Numbered from the stretch's first letter, positions 25,066 through 37,160 are shown. The stretch is DNA of 64,000 nt from Citrus sinensis (GCF_022201045.2 NC_068557.1:25025501-25089500); one strand, 5' to 3'. The notes: generated from the sequence alone by a model not told the origin. Program-made: numbers and translations.

Positions 25066-27306
25066 TCAAGTTGAATCAAACTTTGTGTACACGTTGGTAA
25101 GAGATGAATCAATTATACAGAATGGAAGCTAAACTACTTTAAATCACTTCATTAAATAGGAAGTAACTACTTGGGCAATGTAGAATTTGATGTGGTAAAG
25201 CTTGACTGACTCGAACCCACTCAAAAACTTCCCCACCGTAATCAAAAGTACCACATCAATTTAATGAAGTGACCGAGCCATTCAATCAATTACTTCATCT
25301 CAAGGACAATCTTCCCCACATGCCCCAAGTCCTCAAAAAATAAAAATTAGAAACCCAACAAAACATGGCTCTCCCAACTTTAGTTTTTTTGGCTTATTAA
25401 CTTGGCCTCAGACTCACAAACTAACACATAACACACCATGTGGTCCAATGAGGGCCTCCCCCCACCTTTGGCAAAAATTGCTAACAATCTACACATTAAA
25501 CCTAAAAAAAAAAAAAAAAAATTAAAGGAGCCCCCCCTAACATTAGTGCCAATTCCAAGTGAACATATCAAAGATTTAGAACTTAGGTCAATTCAAACTG
25601 GCACACGGTGGTCCGACACACCAACAACAGTACAATGGGACGACGAGGACTTAATCGTCGTGACACGGTTGGTCTCACATTGTGTCATTTTTTTAGGGCA
25701 TTAACGCTGAGTCTCAATCTTGGTCCAACATTAATAGGGTCGGTTGTTGCAACAAAGTACAATATTTTGTGAAGATGATAAAATTCCAGACAATAACACA
25801 TAATGGGCATTTGATTTCTGACTTCAAATTTCTGTCTAATACCCAACAGGAGAGTATTTTATATTTAATTTAATTTAATGAAGGTTCAAAAGCCTTTTAC
25901 AAAGAATTTTTTTTTTAAATTAAAAACGGAATCTGGGCACGAAAGGAGCCTACTTGCACAGCCTGTCTCGTATCTACATGGCGAGATTCCACTCTTTTCA
26001 ATATTAATTTTCCCTATAAAAATTGGACTGAACCCCAACACCAGAATCGATGTTGCATCGTATTTGAATTATAAAAGTAAGAAAATTGGTCACATGACTT
26101 GAAATTTATGGTCACGATACTTGGTGATATAATAATATATGGTCAATAGGGGAACAATTCTGTGATTTGATGCAGAGAGTTTGTTTATTTTTTATTAAAT
26201 GGGTTCTTATAGTATAGGACAAAATTTGCCCTTGGCAAAGGAGAGACATATTAAAAGACGTTAAAATAAAAGGTGTTTTGATCTACAAATTTAATTAGTA
26301 GCCATTCACATGTACAAAGTCAACTTAAGTCACGGATATGAACAAACCCCTCATCTTTTCGTTTTAAAAAAAAAAAAAAATTTCAGTCGGTTGAGATTTA
26401 TAATTAAAAGTACATACTGATCTTACATGTTCTTAGTTTCTTGACAATGACTTCCCCAATTTTATTAATTTTACTGTTTCAGGCAAATAATAATAAAGGT
26501 TTCCCAGGAGATCATTATCAACTTATAAAATAAATAGAGCACCCAGGTATTTAAAATAGCTCTCAATTTTCTTTATCAAGGTGTGAAATTTAGAGGCAAT
26601 GGGTTAGTTGAACCCAAGTTAACTAAATCTGTAGTCTTGAGCCCATGCCCAAGAAATATGCAGATGCTTCGTCTGTTCAAGGCCCACATAGATTCAGCGC
26701 TTGATGCTCTGTCCAACACAAGAAACATGGACAAACATTGGCTCAAGAGAAATGTTTCAAGTTATAATTACTGATGAACTAGAACTACTGCGAACTCTTG
26801 CAACGAGTGATGTTCTACTTCTTTGGATCGAAGATATGCCTTCTCTAGTCCTCTCAACAGAGATGGCAAAAAGGCCCTTGGAACGATTGACCCGACTATA
26901 ATTCTTAGGGTTTTCGTCCGAATTTGAGGGATCAAGGGTTCGGCTACGACTTAAGAAATTAAGTCCGATTACATCGCATAAGAGTTAAGACCTTATTAAA
27001 AAAGCCTTGACCTGACCCTTGACCCACAAATTAATTTTTAAAATTAGAAAATATAACACTTAAAAATTAAAACACACACCATACATGCGGTCACAACTCA
27101 CTCCACTAAAATTTGTCTTTATTTTATATTAATTTAGCATTTTACATTTGATTTATTTACTTGTTAATTTGGCTAGATTGTTACATATTGTATTGTTGTT
27201 AAAGCTAAATAAAAAGTAATTTATTAAATTTCTTATAACAAAATTCAACATAAAAATGGAATGATAATAATATAATATTTATTAATAAAGAATGAAGAAT
27301 TAGAGT
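25066..27306. repeat. Left copy (R1) of a 2.2 kb direct repeat
   Basis: Nearly the whole stretch is repeated in the same orientation at 40711-43003. Shared landmarks include GAATCAAACTTTG near the start, TCATTCAATCAATTACTTC-like text near 25285/40930, AATGGGTTCTTATGG/AG near 26197/41378, and AATATTTATTAATAAAGAAT near the end. R1 has about 480 bp (25459-25940) absent from R2, while R2 has a MITE and a tandem duplication absent from R1. There is no long reading frame and no recognised domain. It may be the LTR of an unidentified retroelement or part of a segmental duplication. Confidence 0.8.
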
Positions 27307-27377
27307 TTAAATGTAATTTGTCATTCAACATGTGAGTCCAAGGAAAGTTTGTTTTTCATTTCATCATAAACCTCTAT

Positions 27378-27903
27378 TGTGCGTGGAATGCAAAATCAAG
27401 CGTACCAAATAATCAAAGAAAAATAAAGGACATAAAAATTTTACGTGATTCGGCAATTCTGCCTACGCCCACTGGAGCAAAAGAAAATAATTGTATTACT
27501 AACAATTATTAAAGTACAAAGTTTGAGTAAAGAAACCTCACTTCCAAAAACTCAAATACACCTAGTAGTCTCACACACACTTGAAAGGAAAACCTCTCAA
27601 TTGCTCACACTCTCCAATTGCTCAATTTTAACAATTTTTCACTTGAATTGTTTCTCTCAAATGTTTGGGATGCTATACAAATGGAAAAAATCCCTCTATT
27701 TATAGGAAGCCTTTTGCACTATTACATATTCGGTGCCCACCTAAAATTTGGCCAATTTTGCCAAATTGTCAAACTTGTGGAATTGTCAAATTATCACATG
27801 CTTCACCAACTCATTTGGCTTCAATTTTCACGGTTCTAACTACATGCTTAATCAAAATTTCTAATATTTCAGCTAGAAGATCACATGTGTTGACTTTTTA
27901 ACA
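27378..27903 (-). repeat. 3' LTR of the copia element
   Basis: On the plus strand it runs TGTGCGTGG...TTTTTAACA, so the element strand has TG...CA ends. It is a diverged copy of 37161-37655, with shared blocks such as CTCACACACAC and CACATGCTTCACCAACTCAT. It contains a TACGTGATTCGGCAATT-like motif common near copia LTR ends. Confidence 0.88.
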
Positions 27904-28011
27904 ATTTTTCACCTCGGCGAAAATTTGCCCAAATTCTGAGCCAATTACCAATGAACTATCATCCCAAAGTGGCTGCATTTCTGTGACTTCCTATGTATCC
28001 ATAATATGTAA

Positions 28012-30900
28012 TCAAGCCAACCGTAGTTCAAAATTCTCCAAACTCAAGGCATTCGAAGAATTTGAATTAGTTTCAAAGCAATATTTAAACTTAATTCCAA
28101 AAATCACCTTTGTCAACATATCTGATGGATTATCTTTGGTATCGATCTTTCTCAACAACACAACACCGCTCTCGATAACTTTCCTCACATAATGATATTT
28201 CACATCTATGTGTTTTGTCTGAGCATGATATGTTTGATTCTTCGCCAGGAATATCGCGCTTTGGTTATCACAGAAGACCTCAATGTTCACCTGGATTACT
28301 CTCAAATCACCTAACAAGCCTTTTAACTAGATAACTTCCTTTACAGCTTCAGTAGCTGCCATGTACTCTGCTTTCGTAGGGAAAAGAACAATTATCAACT
28401 GTAGAATCGACCTCTAATTAATCGGACCTCCACCCAATGTGAATACGTAGCCTGTTGTTGATCTTCACTTGTCAAGGTCTCCAGCGAAATAAGAATCACA
28501 ATACCCAACGCATTGTTGACCATAATCCTTCTTGAACAATAGCCCAACATCAACTGTTCTGTATAGATATCAGAGAATTAACTTCACTACAAGCCAATGA
28601 TTTTTACTCGGATTATGCATGTATCGACTAACCATACTCACAGCTTGAGATATATCGGACCTTGTGCACACCATAGCATATATAAGACTACCTACAACAC
28701 TAGCATATGGAACACGAGCCACGTAATCGCGCTCCTCTTGAGATGTAAGACATGAAGAAGAGCTTAATTTAAAATGAGGAGCCATAAGAGTAGAAGCGGG
28801 TTTGGTTTTGTCATCTATACCAAACCTTTCTAGGACTTTCCTCAAATAAAATTTTTGAGTCAACTATACGTTTCCATCCTTTTTGTCTCTACGAATTTCC
28901 ATCATAAGTATTCTTTGTGCATTATCTAAGTCTTTCATATCAAACTCAGAAGTCAGCTGTTTCTTTAATCTTTTCTCACTTCTGTTCTTTGAAACTATAA
29001 GCATATCGTCGACATAGAGTAACAGATAGATGAAACCTTCATCTTGTAGTCTTTTAAAGTAAACACTGTGATCATGTTCACTTCTGGTGAATTTATGATC
29101 TTATATGAATTGATCAAATCTTTTGTACCACTGCTTTGGTGATTGTTTCAGTCTGTACAAAAATTTAATCAATCTGCACACATGATTCTCCTTTCCAGCA
29201 ACTTTGAAACCACAAGGCTGAGTCATATAGATTTCCTCCTCCAAATCTCCATGCAAGAATGTCATCTTGACATCCAATTGAGACAACTCTAATTCATATT
29301 CAGCTACCAAGGCAAATATGATGCGAATGAAAGTATGCTTTACAACTGGAGAAAATACTTCATTATAATCAATATCTTCCTTCTGAGTAAAGCCTTTTAC
29401 TACGAGCATTACCTTGTATCGAGAAGTTGTTTGATTTCGAGAACCATGTTTTTTAGTGTAGATCCATTTATTGCCAATAGTCATTTTCCTCATAAGTAAC
29501 TTCACAAGTTCTCAAGTCTGATTTTAATGAAGAGACTTCATTTCTTCTTCCATGACTAACTTCCATTGATCACTTTCAGTATTGCGTAATGCTCACTGAA
29601 AGTGTTGGGGATGTCATCATCAACAACTGGAAGTTCATAAACTACCACCATATCTTTAGTAAGCCATCGGGGTTTCTTTATTACTCTTTTTGGTTTTTTT
29701 ATTGATATACTATTTTGTTATCTTCTACATCTTCAATTGTTTCTTTCTCTTGTGGGACATCAATAGAAATAACTTTTTCTTCAACTCTTAGGGTCACTTT
29801 CAAAGTTAAACTCCTTTATGATATAGAACTAACTGGTACATATGGAGTTACATCAAACTCTACTCGCTACAATATCTCATTGGTCTTGTTCTCCACCTGC
29901 TGAGAACTTGAAGCTTTCAACGTAGAAACTTCATCAAAAGTGATATCTTTGTTATACACAAATTTTTTATCTTCGAGATCCCAAAGCTTGAAACCTTGAA
30001 CTTCACATTTAAATCCCATAAAGATAGCTTTTCTTGCATGAAGATTGAGCTTAACATTCTTTACATGATAATCAGCTGGACACCCAAACACACGAATGGA
30101 GTCATAGTCTTGTGCATGCTTTCCAGACCACATTTCTATAGGAGTTTTATCTCTAATTACAGCAGAAGGTGACTGGTTTATTAAGTGACTTGCATAGCTC
30201 ACAGCTTTAGCCCAAATTTTTTTTTATCTAAACCATCATTAGATAACATACATCGTACTTTCTCCAGTAAAATACGATTCATACTCTCAACTACACCATT
30301 CTGTTGCGGAGTATGTTTCACGGTAAAATGTCTTTTTATACTCTCATTTTGGCATACTTGCAAGAATGGATCAGAAGTATATTCATTCCCATTATCATAA
30401 CGTAATACTTTGATTTTTCTGCCAGTTTAAATCTTTACCAGTTTCTTTCATTTTACAAAAATCTCTAGAACCTCATCTTTTACTTGCATGGTGTACACCC
30501 ACACACGACTAGATAAATCATCAACAAATGTAACAAAATGATGGCTTTCACCAATTGATGCAGTCTTAGTTGGTCCCCATACATCACTATGAATATATTC
30601 AAGGATTTCACGAGTATCGTGATTAGCCATACCAAATTTGACCATTGTTTTCTTGCCTATTACACAATGCTCACAGAACTTTTATTTACAGGTTTTGGTA
30701 CCTTTTAAGAGTCAATACTTCATCAAAGTTTGCAAAGACTTCTCTTCAGCATGTCTCAGTCGTTCATGCCATAGCTTGGTGGTGTCACTGTGCGCCTCAG
30801 CAACATTTGCTTCATCAGTTGTACCTCCCTTCTAATAGTACAGATTGTGACGCCGAATCCCTTGTAAAATCACCATAACTCTATGTGTAAACTTCATTGT
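28012..30900 (-). pseudogene. Copia pol fragment: integrase, reverse transcriptase, RNase H
   Basis: Translated pieces on the minus strand match copia pol in the expected order. Integrase core pieces lie at 30448-30645 (HSDVWGP) and 29867-30202. Reverse transcriptase is at 29101-29505, followed by the YVDD active site at 29005-29016, and its C-terminal part is at 28570-28863. RNase H is at 28012-28317 (CDNQSAI, TKHIDVKYH). In-frame stops separate these pieces, for example directly before the YVDD segment. It is clearly a dead copy. Confidence 0.9.
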
Positions 30901-30905
30901 GCCAT

Positions 30906-32231
30906 TGTTGTGCAAATTTTATTGAACTCGCAAGTGCACGAATCTATTATAGTATAGATCAATGGTGACGAGTGTCGATCCCACGAGGAGGTGGATTTTA
31001 ATTGTGTGTAGAATTAATTTTGTAAATGGGTGATTGGATTTGTGGTGGAAATGATTTGGAATATGCTAAATCTTAAAATAAATTGGCGCGAATAAATTCT
31101 AAAATTGGAATTGAAATGGCGAGAATAAATTGAAGAGAAATCTATTGAAATGACGTACTTGGGTATCTGGATCCGTATCAACATGCATCATGGGCTAAAT
31201 AATCCTTATTAATGCCAATTAAATCATGAGGGGGGAATCCACACCTCATGAACCACGCTCTAATCAATATAGTGCTAAGTGCTTATCGTGCCAAATAATA
31301 ATAACCTTGTACTAGAGGGTCGGTAAAACCAAGGCAGTACTAGACAAGATTAGTATTATTTGTCGATGAGAAGTCAAAACATCCACAAAAACTAGAGGGG
31401 AGGAGAAAATAAATTTACCAAATAAAGCCCATGACACATGTTGAGACTTCACCTTCAACCCAATCTTGAAAGAAAATTAGCCACTCATAATTGAACTAGG
31501 GGTAAAATGAGAATTTATTAAAATAGGTAGAAAATACAAGATGGAGAAGGAATTACAGAAAATGGATCCCAAAAATGGATTCAGAGATATCAAATTAGGA
31601 GGGGGAGACCCCCTTTTTATAGATACATTGAGTAAATTGTGGCCATCAGATTAAAAACAGTTTGGACGCTCAGGATTACGCCACGTCATCAGTCAACAGT
31701 ACGCGTGAATAGTACGCGGTTTGACCACGCGGATGAACAGTAACACGGTTTGACCCGGGTGAACAGTGACGCGGTTTGGTTGAAAATAATCTTGTGTAAT
31801 GCATGTACCGTACGCGAGATTTTTGGTCCACTGATATGCTGCCACGTCATCAATCAACAGTACATAAGAATTTTAGTCCAACAGGATCGTGACACCTCAT
31901 CAGTCAATGCCACATCATCGATCCGTCTATGTAAACAGTGTCGTGAATAGTAACGTAGACAGTACCGTATATGTGAATAATACCGTACATGTGAACAGTG
32001 TCATTTTTCCTTTTATGCTCCTCCTAAGGTTTTCGACCGTCCTGAGTTCAAAAGTGATGTCCGTTTTGCCATTTGATCTCTCGTTTATTGTGAAATGACT
32101 ATAATGCCCCTGAAATACATAAAATACTTAATTAAAATAAAACACACATAAAAGTAAAGGTTGTTAGTAAGATTTGAAATATAAAATGACGGTTTTCTCC
32201 TTTATAAATATGTATTTTCTAACACTCAACA
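30906..32231. mobile_element. Solo LTR (1326 bp) inside copia pol
   Basis: Ends are TGTTG...CAACA and it is flanked on both sides by the 5-bp duplication GCCAT (30901-30905 and 32232-32236). The copia reading resumes on either side of it, with the protease/integrase junction split. No internal coding region or second LTR is seen, so it is best read as a solo LTR. Its right half (31670-32010) has a cluster of CACGTCATC- and TTGACC-type motifs. Confidence 0.85.
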
Positions 32232-32236
32232 GCCAT

Positions 32237-32571
32237 CTTCGATGGTAACCTTATAACATTTTGCTTCTAGAGCACCTACAAAAATTAAATTTTTCTTTAA
32301 AACTGGAACATATCTAACTTCTTTTAGTTCTCTGACTATTCCGTGAAACATTTTGAGTCAAATTGTTCTTATCCCCATTGTGCGACTAGGTTGATCATTC
32401 CTCATCATAACTGCACCAGATTCCAAATTACAAAAATCCATAAAGCATTCCTTAATAAGACACAAATGATAGGTTGCTATAGTATCAAGTATTCACTCGC
32501 TCGAACTAGCCACATACGCTGCAAGCATAATACTTAGTGAATAATCAGAGTCTTCATTTTTACGTGCCATG
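32237..32571 (-). pseudogene. Copia protease-region fragment
   Basis: Minus-strand translation shows the stretch ELKEVRYVP followed by VTIEDG, typical of the region downstream of the copia protease. It is a short island between two inserted solo LTRs and contains stops. Confidence 0.75.
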
Positions 32572-32576
32572 TTTGC

Positions 32577-34215
32577 TGCTTGATAATTCTATGAAATGAG
32601 AGTTATCATAGTATTTTTTAGGCTTAAATCAAGACTACTAAGAGAGTAATTTATGTGTTTTAAGTGCATTTTAGTGATAGTTTGTATTACATCTATCTTA
32701 GTTTAAATTTTATGAAGTTTGTGTGATTTTTGGACAATTGTATGCCTAAAACATGTGCGTAATTATAAGTAATTGGAAACCTGAATTTTATGGAAAGAAT
32801 GTTGTTGTAATGGACTTATGAAAAGTACAAACGAAAATAGATGCAGGAGACTTGAAGCAAGGTTGAAACAATGTAAATGCTGTAGCAATTCTCGAGCAGT
32901 AACGGAAGAATTTGGACAAGATACTCAGAATATTGCAATATGCAGTTTCCAAATCTGATGACGCACAGCCTAAAGTTTCCAGTGGCCCTAATTTGCGAAT
33001 ATAAAAAGGAGGCGTCCATGACAAGTAGAGGAGGGTCGTCAAATAAGATTAAAAACAGAGAAAAAACAATAAAGAGACAGAATTCCCACGGAAGATTCAA
33101 GACTGCATCCATCCAAGACAGTTGCAGAATCAATTTGAACTCGTTCTTTCTTATTCTTTTCTTGTTTATGTGTTATTCATCGGTCATAGAGATGTATTTG
33201 ACTGCTAGAACTTGGTTGTTTGTTTACTTTTTACAAATTATGAACTAAGTTTATTTGTGGTTGAGTGTTAAACTATCTTTATAGTTAATTGACTGAATAT
33301 AGGTGTTTCTGTATATTTGCTATAGCATGTTGCTTTAATAATAATTATTTACATTCATTGTTTCGGTTGACCACTCATTTAATGGTACAAGTTAAGAAAG
33401 AGCCACAAAAGAGCCTATTTTAGTGGAACATATTAGATTGAATTTCTTAAATTGAGTTTAACTTGAGTCCTAAAAGGGTCGTGTTTAATATAAGATTAGT
33501 GTTGAACTAGATGAAAGAATTTACCTTATAGGGTAAAGAGAAACTAAGTGTGTAATGTTATATCTTATGTTAACATAACAACTAGTCATTATTAGGTTGC
33601 ATGAAGGTATAAAATATCCAACAGGCGACAGCTGAAGATACAACTGGTTTCTGCCCAATGCTGTAGTAAATATTGTAGCAACTGAGCTTAACATGAATAA
33701 AACAGTCAGCACCAAAAAAAAAGTTTAATCACTCAACCACTTCATTCTAAGTGAATTTACTTTCATGTTTAGTGTGCAACTTTCATTTATTACATTTTTA
33801 ATCATTGTGATTTATCTTACTTAGTCTAGTAGATGAATTAGCTACATTAATTTAATTGAGAACATAAATTGCATTGTGAAATTGCTGTAGCAATTCTGAT
33901 AGTATCAATCCCTGTGGAGACGATCTTGGATACTCATCATTATATTATTTGATATGATCCTTATATTATGAGTAATGATACAGCTACAAACTCTTGTACA
34001 AAATAATTTTGTACAAACTGACATGACATTAATTCATTGGTTGAATGAAAATATAAATTAATAAAAACAAATCATGTGGGTCAAGTAATATTTAATTCAA
34101 CCAATCTTATCATGCCACATCAGTGTGTACAAAATAAGTTTGTACAAGAGTTTGTGGATGTATCATTACTCTTATATTATTTGATGTGTACACTTGCACA
34201 TTTATACTACTAGCA
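32577..34215. mobile_element. Second solo LTR, inserted between gag and protease
   Basis: The ends TGCT...AGCA are inverted, and TTTGC is duplicated on both sides (32572-32576 and 34216-34220). It is 1639 bp including a later MITE. No coding region is credible. Near its right end it carries, in reverse orientation, the GCAAGTGTACAC plus GAGTATCC motif pair that also occurs at the left end of the other solo LTR. Confidence 0.83.
33970..34171. mobile_element. MULE-type MITE with a 9-bp target duplication
   Basis: A 202-bp element beginning GAGTAATGATACAGC and ending with the near-exact inverted copy ...TGTATCATTACTC; the inverted repeats run for about 30 bp and include ACAAACTCTTGTACAAA. It is flanked by perfect 9-bp duplications TTATATTAT (33961-33969, 34172-34180). 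A 9-bp duplication points to Mutator-type transposition. It is non-coding and lies inside the second solo LTR. Confidence 0.9.
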
Positions 34216-34220
34216 TTTGC

Positions 34221-35100
34221 ATTTAATCCAACACTACTGCTGGCTTATTCTCATCATTTTTTTTAGCTTTTGGACAATTTTTCCTCCAATGACCCTTTTC
34301 ATGACAAAAGGCACACTCATCTCGAGTTATATTTCTGCTTCTCGATTTGGACCGAGAATTCTTTCCACCACACATCTTATTTTCTCCAACATCCTTTCTC
34401 TGGTTAACAAAGCTTCATACGATGTTCTTTCGGAATTTTTATCAATATTCCGAATTTTTAAATTGGTCGATGCTGTGCAGACATCTTTGAAGATGATCAC
34501 GCTTTTTCCATATATCAAGGTAGTCACAAAATGGCTATATTCATCTGGCAATAAGTGTAACATAATCATAATCTTGACTTCATCCTTAATATCTTCATCG
34601 AGATTCTTCGAATGAGCAAGTAACTTTTCAAATCTTGAGAAATGATCGTGCATTGACACCTCAAGCTTCATTCGAAGGCCATATATCTGGCTCATTGTAT
34701 GAAGGCAATTTTTAAGACTTTTCAGTAGGTACTCCTCCTCCAATATACCTCACAAAGTCATCGCACACACCTCATCTTTCACCAAGTATTTCACCTCATT
34801 GGTCAAACATGATCTAATCTGACCGCATGCTTTTTCGTTCATATGATCCTAAGTTTCTTCGTCATACAAAAGTCTTTTATTTTTCAGAACAATATCGAAA
34901 TCGATTTGAATAAGGGCATCTATAACTTCACGCCTCTACATGCCGAAGTTGATTTTCCCATCAAAATTTTCAACATCGATCTTTTAGCGTCCTATAACAA
35001 GTGTTGAACGACGATTTGACAAATCCCGCCTCCCACCTGAAGTGTCTCATGAAATAGTCTGGGTAGATCCCTCCCCAATTTTGGAAGTTTCACATGTTAT
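34221..35100 (-). pseudogene. Copia gag fragment with CCHC zinc knuckle
   Basis: Minus-strand reading gives a UBN2-type gag (34327-34743, with DEVKIMIMLHLLPDEYSHF) followed by a C-x2-C-x4-H-x4-C zinc knuckle around 34273-34316. The upstream part to about 35100 has stops. It is separated from the protease region by the second solo LTR. Confidence 0.83.
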
Positions 35101-35243
35101 CATTTTCTCAATGAACTATTTCCACTTGAAAAACAATCTTTATAATATTTATTTCGTGTGAATAAATGCACCAATAAAGTTTTCAAGAGAATGGAGGAGT
35201 CACAACGGTCCCACTTAAAATTCAGACTCTTTAGGCTCTTATC

Positions 35244-36986
35244 GGGTTATTTTTACATACTTCCCCTGAGGTTTCACCTAATATCAGTTTAATAGAAAGT
35301 ATCTCCGTATTTTTATATCCCTCCCCTACAGTTAGTATAAAATTATGTATAACATTAGTACACAAGGCTAAAATCGTAAAAGCTCATTTAAAATTCAAAA
35401 AAACTAAAAAAATTCACTGTACTAATATGGGTAATTGCGAAAATGAGAGCAGCATCACTTCATTATCCGGTCCAAATCATTAACAAAAAAATAATGCCTT
35501 CACAAAAGTACAAAAAATAATGCCTTCACAATTCAGCCTTGGTGGCCACTTCCTCGCTGATCCGATCACCCCTCTCGGTGATTCCTTCATGCCGCACCAT
35601 GTCTCACCGTTGCAACCCACGATTTCGTTCCCCTAATTCCCAATTTCACAAAACAAAACAACCCTTAAAAGCTACATCCTTTCTCATCCAGCCATTCCTC
35701 TCGATTCGGCAGTTCCTCCACGCCTCTCCACCTATGCACAGCTCGATGTCGTTGCAAATGACTTCAGCTCCTGACTCTGTGTGTGTGTGTGTGTCAAATC
35801 CTCGTCGCTTGGTAGGTAATCCTCTACTAGTGCTGGTGGGTGGGCTGGTACGGATTCAACTGCCTCTTATATAGTATCTTCTTCTTCAGTGAGCTATAGA
35901 TTGAGGATGTTGATTGCTTAGGTGTGCTCGCTGGAATCTAATGAATCTAATGGTTGGTTGGATTGACGACAAAGATGGCTAGCTTAGCGGTGACGAACGA
36001 GTAGTAGAGCTTCTAATTTGGAGGCTGGGTGCAACGTTGCCGTGGTGAATCAAGAGCAGAGGAAGGTTGGGTTTTAATTTGGCTAGCAATTGCTGGCAAG
36101 TTAGACGCTGGAACTGACGAGGGAGTGGTGATGGTGGGAGATGGCATTGGTAATGGCATGGGGCTTTTTTTAAAAAATAAATGGTTTCTTTCCAAGTTAA
36201 ACGACAAAAGCTCTTCCTATGTTTTTCTTTTCTTTTTTTTTTCAATTTATTTGTTATTTTTAGTTAATGCTTTAATTTGAGAGCTACGGTTTGAGTCCAT
36301 TGATTTGAGTTGTTTTTTAGAACTAATTGGGATAGCAAATTAGATTTTGAGAGGAATCTTTTATTCTTTCAAATGGCTTTTTGATTTGTGATTGGATTTG
36401 CAAGAAAATTTGTAGATTTTGAGTCGATAGATAGAACAAATTAAAGAGATTGATAAAATACTATCTTGGGATAAAATTGTTTTTGTTCGTGTCTGTACAA
36501 AATCTACCTTGAGCAATAGGACAATATGCAATTAAAGTGATCCCAAGTTCATCACAGGCAGTCTTCACACCATTCTCTTCTGGTTTTCTGTATATGAGGC
36601 TATAGTTCACTTGGTTTGAAGCTAATGGAATTCCTGTCTTTTTAAGCTTTTCGTAAGCATTGCGAAGTCGTTTCTCTGAATCAAAGTACCATATCAAATT
36701 ATAAATTTATGATATTTCTTTGCGTTAAGGGAGGAAAAGAAATTCTAGTTGCATGAAGCAAAATATTAGAGACTATTATAACCCATAGCACAGCGAAGAA
36801 AACAAGAATTAAATCGGTGGCATATGTTCATTCAGCAGAAGAAAGGGTATTTTCGTCCTCTTGTTAGTCCACTAACGGTCAACTGACGGAAATACTAACT
36901 GCAGGGGAGGGATGTAAAAATACGGAGATACTTTCTATTAAACTGATATTAGGTGAAACCTCAGGGGAGGTATGTAAAAATAACCC
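35244..36986. mobile_element. Pack-MULE-like transposon with captured gene pieces
   Basis: Terminal inverted repeats of 95 bp (35244-35338 and 36892-36986) differ at only 3 positions and start GGGTTATTTTTACATAC. The 10-bp sequence GGCTCTTATC is duplicated at 35234-35243 and 36987-36996. These are Mutator-like traits. No transposase is present. Inside are a G/C-richer segment (about 35520-36160) of unknown origin and one aldo-keto reductase exon. It sits in the leader of the copia element, between primer binding site and gag. Confidence 0.9.
36508..36675 (-). pseudogene. Captured aldo-keto reductase exon
   Basis: A 168-bp open exon bounded by a proper acceptor (GATTCAG) and donor (GTAGAT), with intron-like sequence on both sides. 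Its translation includes [16 protein letters not shown] and [15 protein letters not shown], the conserved barrel segments of plant plastid-type aldo-keto reductases (At1g06690-like, from memory). The catalytic Tyr/Lys region is absent, so it is only one exon of the parent gene. Because introns flank it, capture was from DNA rather than from mRNA. Confidence 0.85.
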
Positions 36987-37143
36987 GGCTCTTATCGCCT
37001 TGTTGACGAAACTTTCATAAACATGTATAAATACACACTACTTACAATATATTATCTCCTAAGTACTAGTGACTATCTCCACCATATTCATAAATAGTAT
37101 CGTATATGTGAACAATATTATATCCCCCAAGTACGAACCATCA

Positions 37144-37155
37144 GCTCTGATACCA
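37144..37155 (-). promoter_or_regulatory. Copia primer binding site (initiator Met tRNA)
   Basis: On the minus strand the sequence TGGTATCAGAGC lies 5 bp inside the 5' LTR. It is the standard plant retrotransposon primer site, complementary to the 3' end of the initiator tRNA-Met. It fixes the element's orientation. Confidence 0.9.
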
Positions 37156-37160
37156 CTTGT

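Noticed and set aside
28012..35100. Functional copia polyprotein
   Set aside because: Numerous in-frame stops and insertions of solo LTRs and a MULE; only fragments remain.
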